Shown here in pieces: positions 5,832 to 5,843 of a DNA stretch of 5,843 bases. The position numbers were made by a program, and so were the translations under genes. Below the pieces are notes generated by a model. That model was not told the DNA's origin. It searched no databases and saw only the letters and a program-made list of their open reading frames with translations. Position 1 is the stretch's first letter. Every line of letters starts with the position of its first letter. Source of the DNA: J061 sp003695725 [NCBI: Candidatus Schekmanbacteria bacterium] (GTDB lineage Bacteria > Schekmanbacteria > GWA2-38-11); assembly GCA_003695725.1 (NCBI GenBank), contig RFHX01000367.1, positions 1-5,843 on the forward strand, read 5' to 3'.

Positions 5832-5843
5832 ATAAAAATAAAT

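Larger units (their letters stand above)
5583..5843. other. Upstream region of the arsS operon
   Basis: These 261 very AT-rich bases hold no supported gene. They carry a possible minus-strand promoter (5645-5673), a dyad (5673-5691), a tandem TTTTGAAA repeat (5621-5639), a second dyad (5768-5788) and a plus-strand Shine-Dalgarno at the border (5826-5831). Together these suggest a divergent regulatory region between arsS and a gene beginning beyond the right edge. Confidence 0.5.

Overview
The window comes from an AT-rich bacterial chromosome, probably of a Gram-negative organism, since it carries an exported DUF547 protein and a VTT/DedA-like inner-membrane protein. I cannot name the phylum. 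Genes are tightly packed on the minus strand, with short gaps and overlaps. I see no transposase, integrase, tRNA, rRNA or CRISPR array.

Layout, left to right. (1) Positions 1-214, minus: the first 71 codons of a gene that runs off the left edge. It matches the N-terminus of the DUF2064/TIGR04282 glycosyltransferases of arsenosugar biosynthesis. (2) 215-490: spacer between divergent genes, with a possible plus-strand promoter and an inverted repeat. (3) 491-1252, plus: a class I SAM methyltransferase, about 31% GC, unlike its neighbours and not ArsM. (4) 1253-1506: spacer between convergent genes, with at most a weak hairpin. (5) 5582 down to 1507, minus: a compact four-gene operon. In transcription order it holds a radical SAM protein of the ArsS family, an exported DUF547 protein, a VTT-domain (TVP38/TMEM64) membrane protein, and a MerA-like FAD/disulfide oxidoreductase. 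(6) 5583-5843: the operon's upstream region, with a possible promoter, a dyad and a tandem repeat, plus a strong Shine-Dalgarno at the right edge that may belong to a divergent gene starting at the border.

The unifying theme is organoarsenic (arsenosugar) metabolism. ArsS acts after ArsM: it is thought to join an adenosyl or ribosyl-type group to a dimethylated arsenic species, and TIGR04282-type glycosyltransferases are associated with later sugar steps. Genes for DUF547, VTT and MerA-like proteins are less well understood in this setting. Their tight coupling to arsS suggests an accessory module acting at the membrane or envelope and using thiol/disulfide chemistry. No arsM is visible here. 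The AT-rich, opposite-strand methyltransferase sits between the operon and the glycosyltransferase gene and looks like an insertion into the cluster.
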